A stretch of 14,128 bases of DNA from CAYFXE01 sp964347035. GTDB taxonomy: Bacteria; Acidobacteriota; Aminicenantia; Aminicenantales; Aminicenantaceae. Shown here in pieces: positions 13,933 through 14,128 of the stretch. The position numbers and the translations under genes are program-made. How positions within the stretch are numbered: the first letter of the stretch is position 1; each line of letters begins with the position of its first letter. The notes beneath the pieces were generated by a model that saw only the letters and a program-made list of their open reading frames with translations, searched no databases and was not told where the DNA came from. The stretch covers positions 1 through 14,128 of the forward strand of contig CAYFXE010000059.1 of assembly GCA_964347035.1 (NCBI GenBank), read 5' to 3'.

Positions 13933-14128
13933 CAATAATAGTGGTAAGAAGAGCAAATAAAACCGGCCTCCCAACTTCTTGAGCTCCCTTTGTGCATATT
14001 GATAATCGTTCATCAGAAGGGAGTTGTGAGACTTTTAATTTTTCTAATCGTTCAGTAATTCTTCGGTAAATATTTTCAACTAAAACACAGCCTGAGTCGA
14101 CCATTACGCCTATGGCTATAGCGATCCC
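13901..14128 (-). CDS. Heavy-metal efflux RND transporter (CusA/CzcA type), fragment
   Basis: A frame entering from the right edge reads GIAIAIGVMVDSGCVLVEN, the transmembrane segment with the conserved Asp of the proton relay in CusA/CzcA-type pumps. It continues with EVGRPVLFALLTTIIGFIPVF, the start of the next membrane helix. Similarity ends at the Phe codon 13918-13916; only DFYQ and a stop follow, where about half of the protein of roughly 1,000 residues should still come. The fragment is thus cut off on the 3' side inside the ligA join and on the 5' side by the window edge. These pumps export Cu, Ag, Zn, Co or Cd across both membranes; the metal cannot be told here. Confidence 0.85.
   Translation of the reverse strand, partial: GIAIAIGVMVDSGCVLVENIYRRITERLEKLKVSQLPSDERLSICTKGAQEVGRPVLFALLTTIIGFIPVFDFYQ

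Noticed and set aside
13933..14013. The open frame extending ligA upstream to an ATG at 14013.
   Set aside because: These 27 residues are read from DNA that codes for the RND pump in another frame; they do not resemble any part of LigA.

Overview
The window is about 14 kb of bacterial housekeeping DNA at moderate GC. It is probably a scaffold from a draft or metagenome assembly, because it carries a run of 10 Ns at 12101-12110 and a suspicious gene junction near 13916-13932. Two genes have architectures common in Candidatus Aminicenantes and Acidobacteriota-like lineages: a Ser/Thr kinase with a zinc ribbon, TolB-like domain and TPRs, and a DUF4388/PATAN-type protein with J domain and TPRs. 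That lineage call is an inference from gene style, not from a marker-gene comparison.

Layout, left to right. (1) Minus strand: a short remnant of a TPR-protein C-terminus at the left edge (1-59), then a receptor-like Ser/Thr kinase (89-2563), an AT-rich repeat-bearing spacer, and tRNA-Val(UAC) with encoded CCA (2828-2902). (2) Back-to-back promoters at 2920-3003 fire tRNA-Val leftward and a plus-strand ribosome and GTPase operon rightward: rplU (with an unusual 82-residue Lys-rich tail), rpmA, obg, nadD, rsfS. (3) A second plus-strand block, with a Fur-family-like operator inside its putative promoter, holds rlmH, a short DksA/TraR-type regulator and comF. It ends at a bidirectional hairpin terminator (7689-7722). 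(4) Minus strand: an Hsp20 small heat-shock gene with a strong promoter. Upstream of it lies a nitrilase-fold glutaminase - nadE - rsmI operon, in which the glutamine-dependent NAD synthetase appears as two overlapping genes instead of one fused protein. (5) Plus strand: the PATAN-J-TPR protein, interrupted by the N-gap. (6) Minus strand: the C-terminal two thirds of NAD-dependent DNA ligase (ligA), joined at its 5' side to the middle of a CusA/CzcA-type RND efflux pump gene running off the right edge.

Functional themes are ribosome assembly and rRNA modification (L21, L27, Obg, RsfS, RlmH, RsmI), NAD biosynthesis (NadD, NadE plus glutaminase), stress and regulation (DksA-like, Hsp20, kinase), and protein-protein scaffolds (TPR, J domain). 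The rplU-rpmA-obg and nadD-rsfS-rlmH orders are classical conserved synteny.

The items most worth a second look are these. The ligA/RND junction is either a chimeric assembly or a microhomology-mediated rearrangement that destroyed both genes. The N-gap looks false: its flanks share a 4-nt overlap that exactly restores the reading frame. The remaining points are the split NAD synthetase, the L21 tail, and the Fur-like box upstream of rlmH. I see no CRISPR array, no insertion sequence and no convincing wholly new system.
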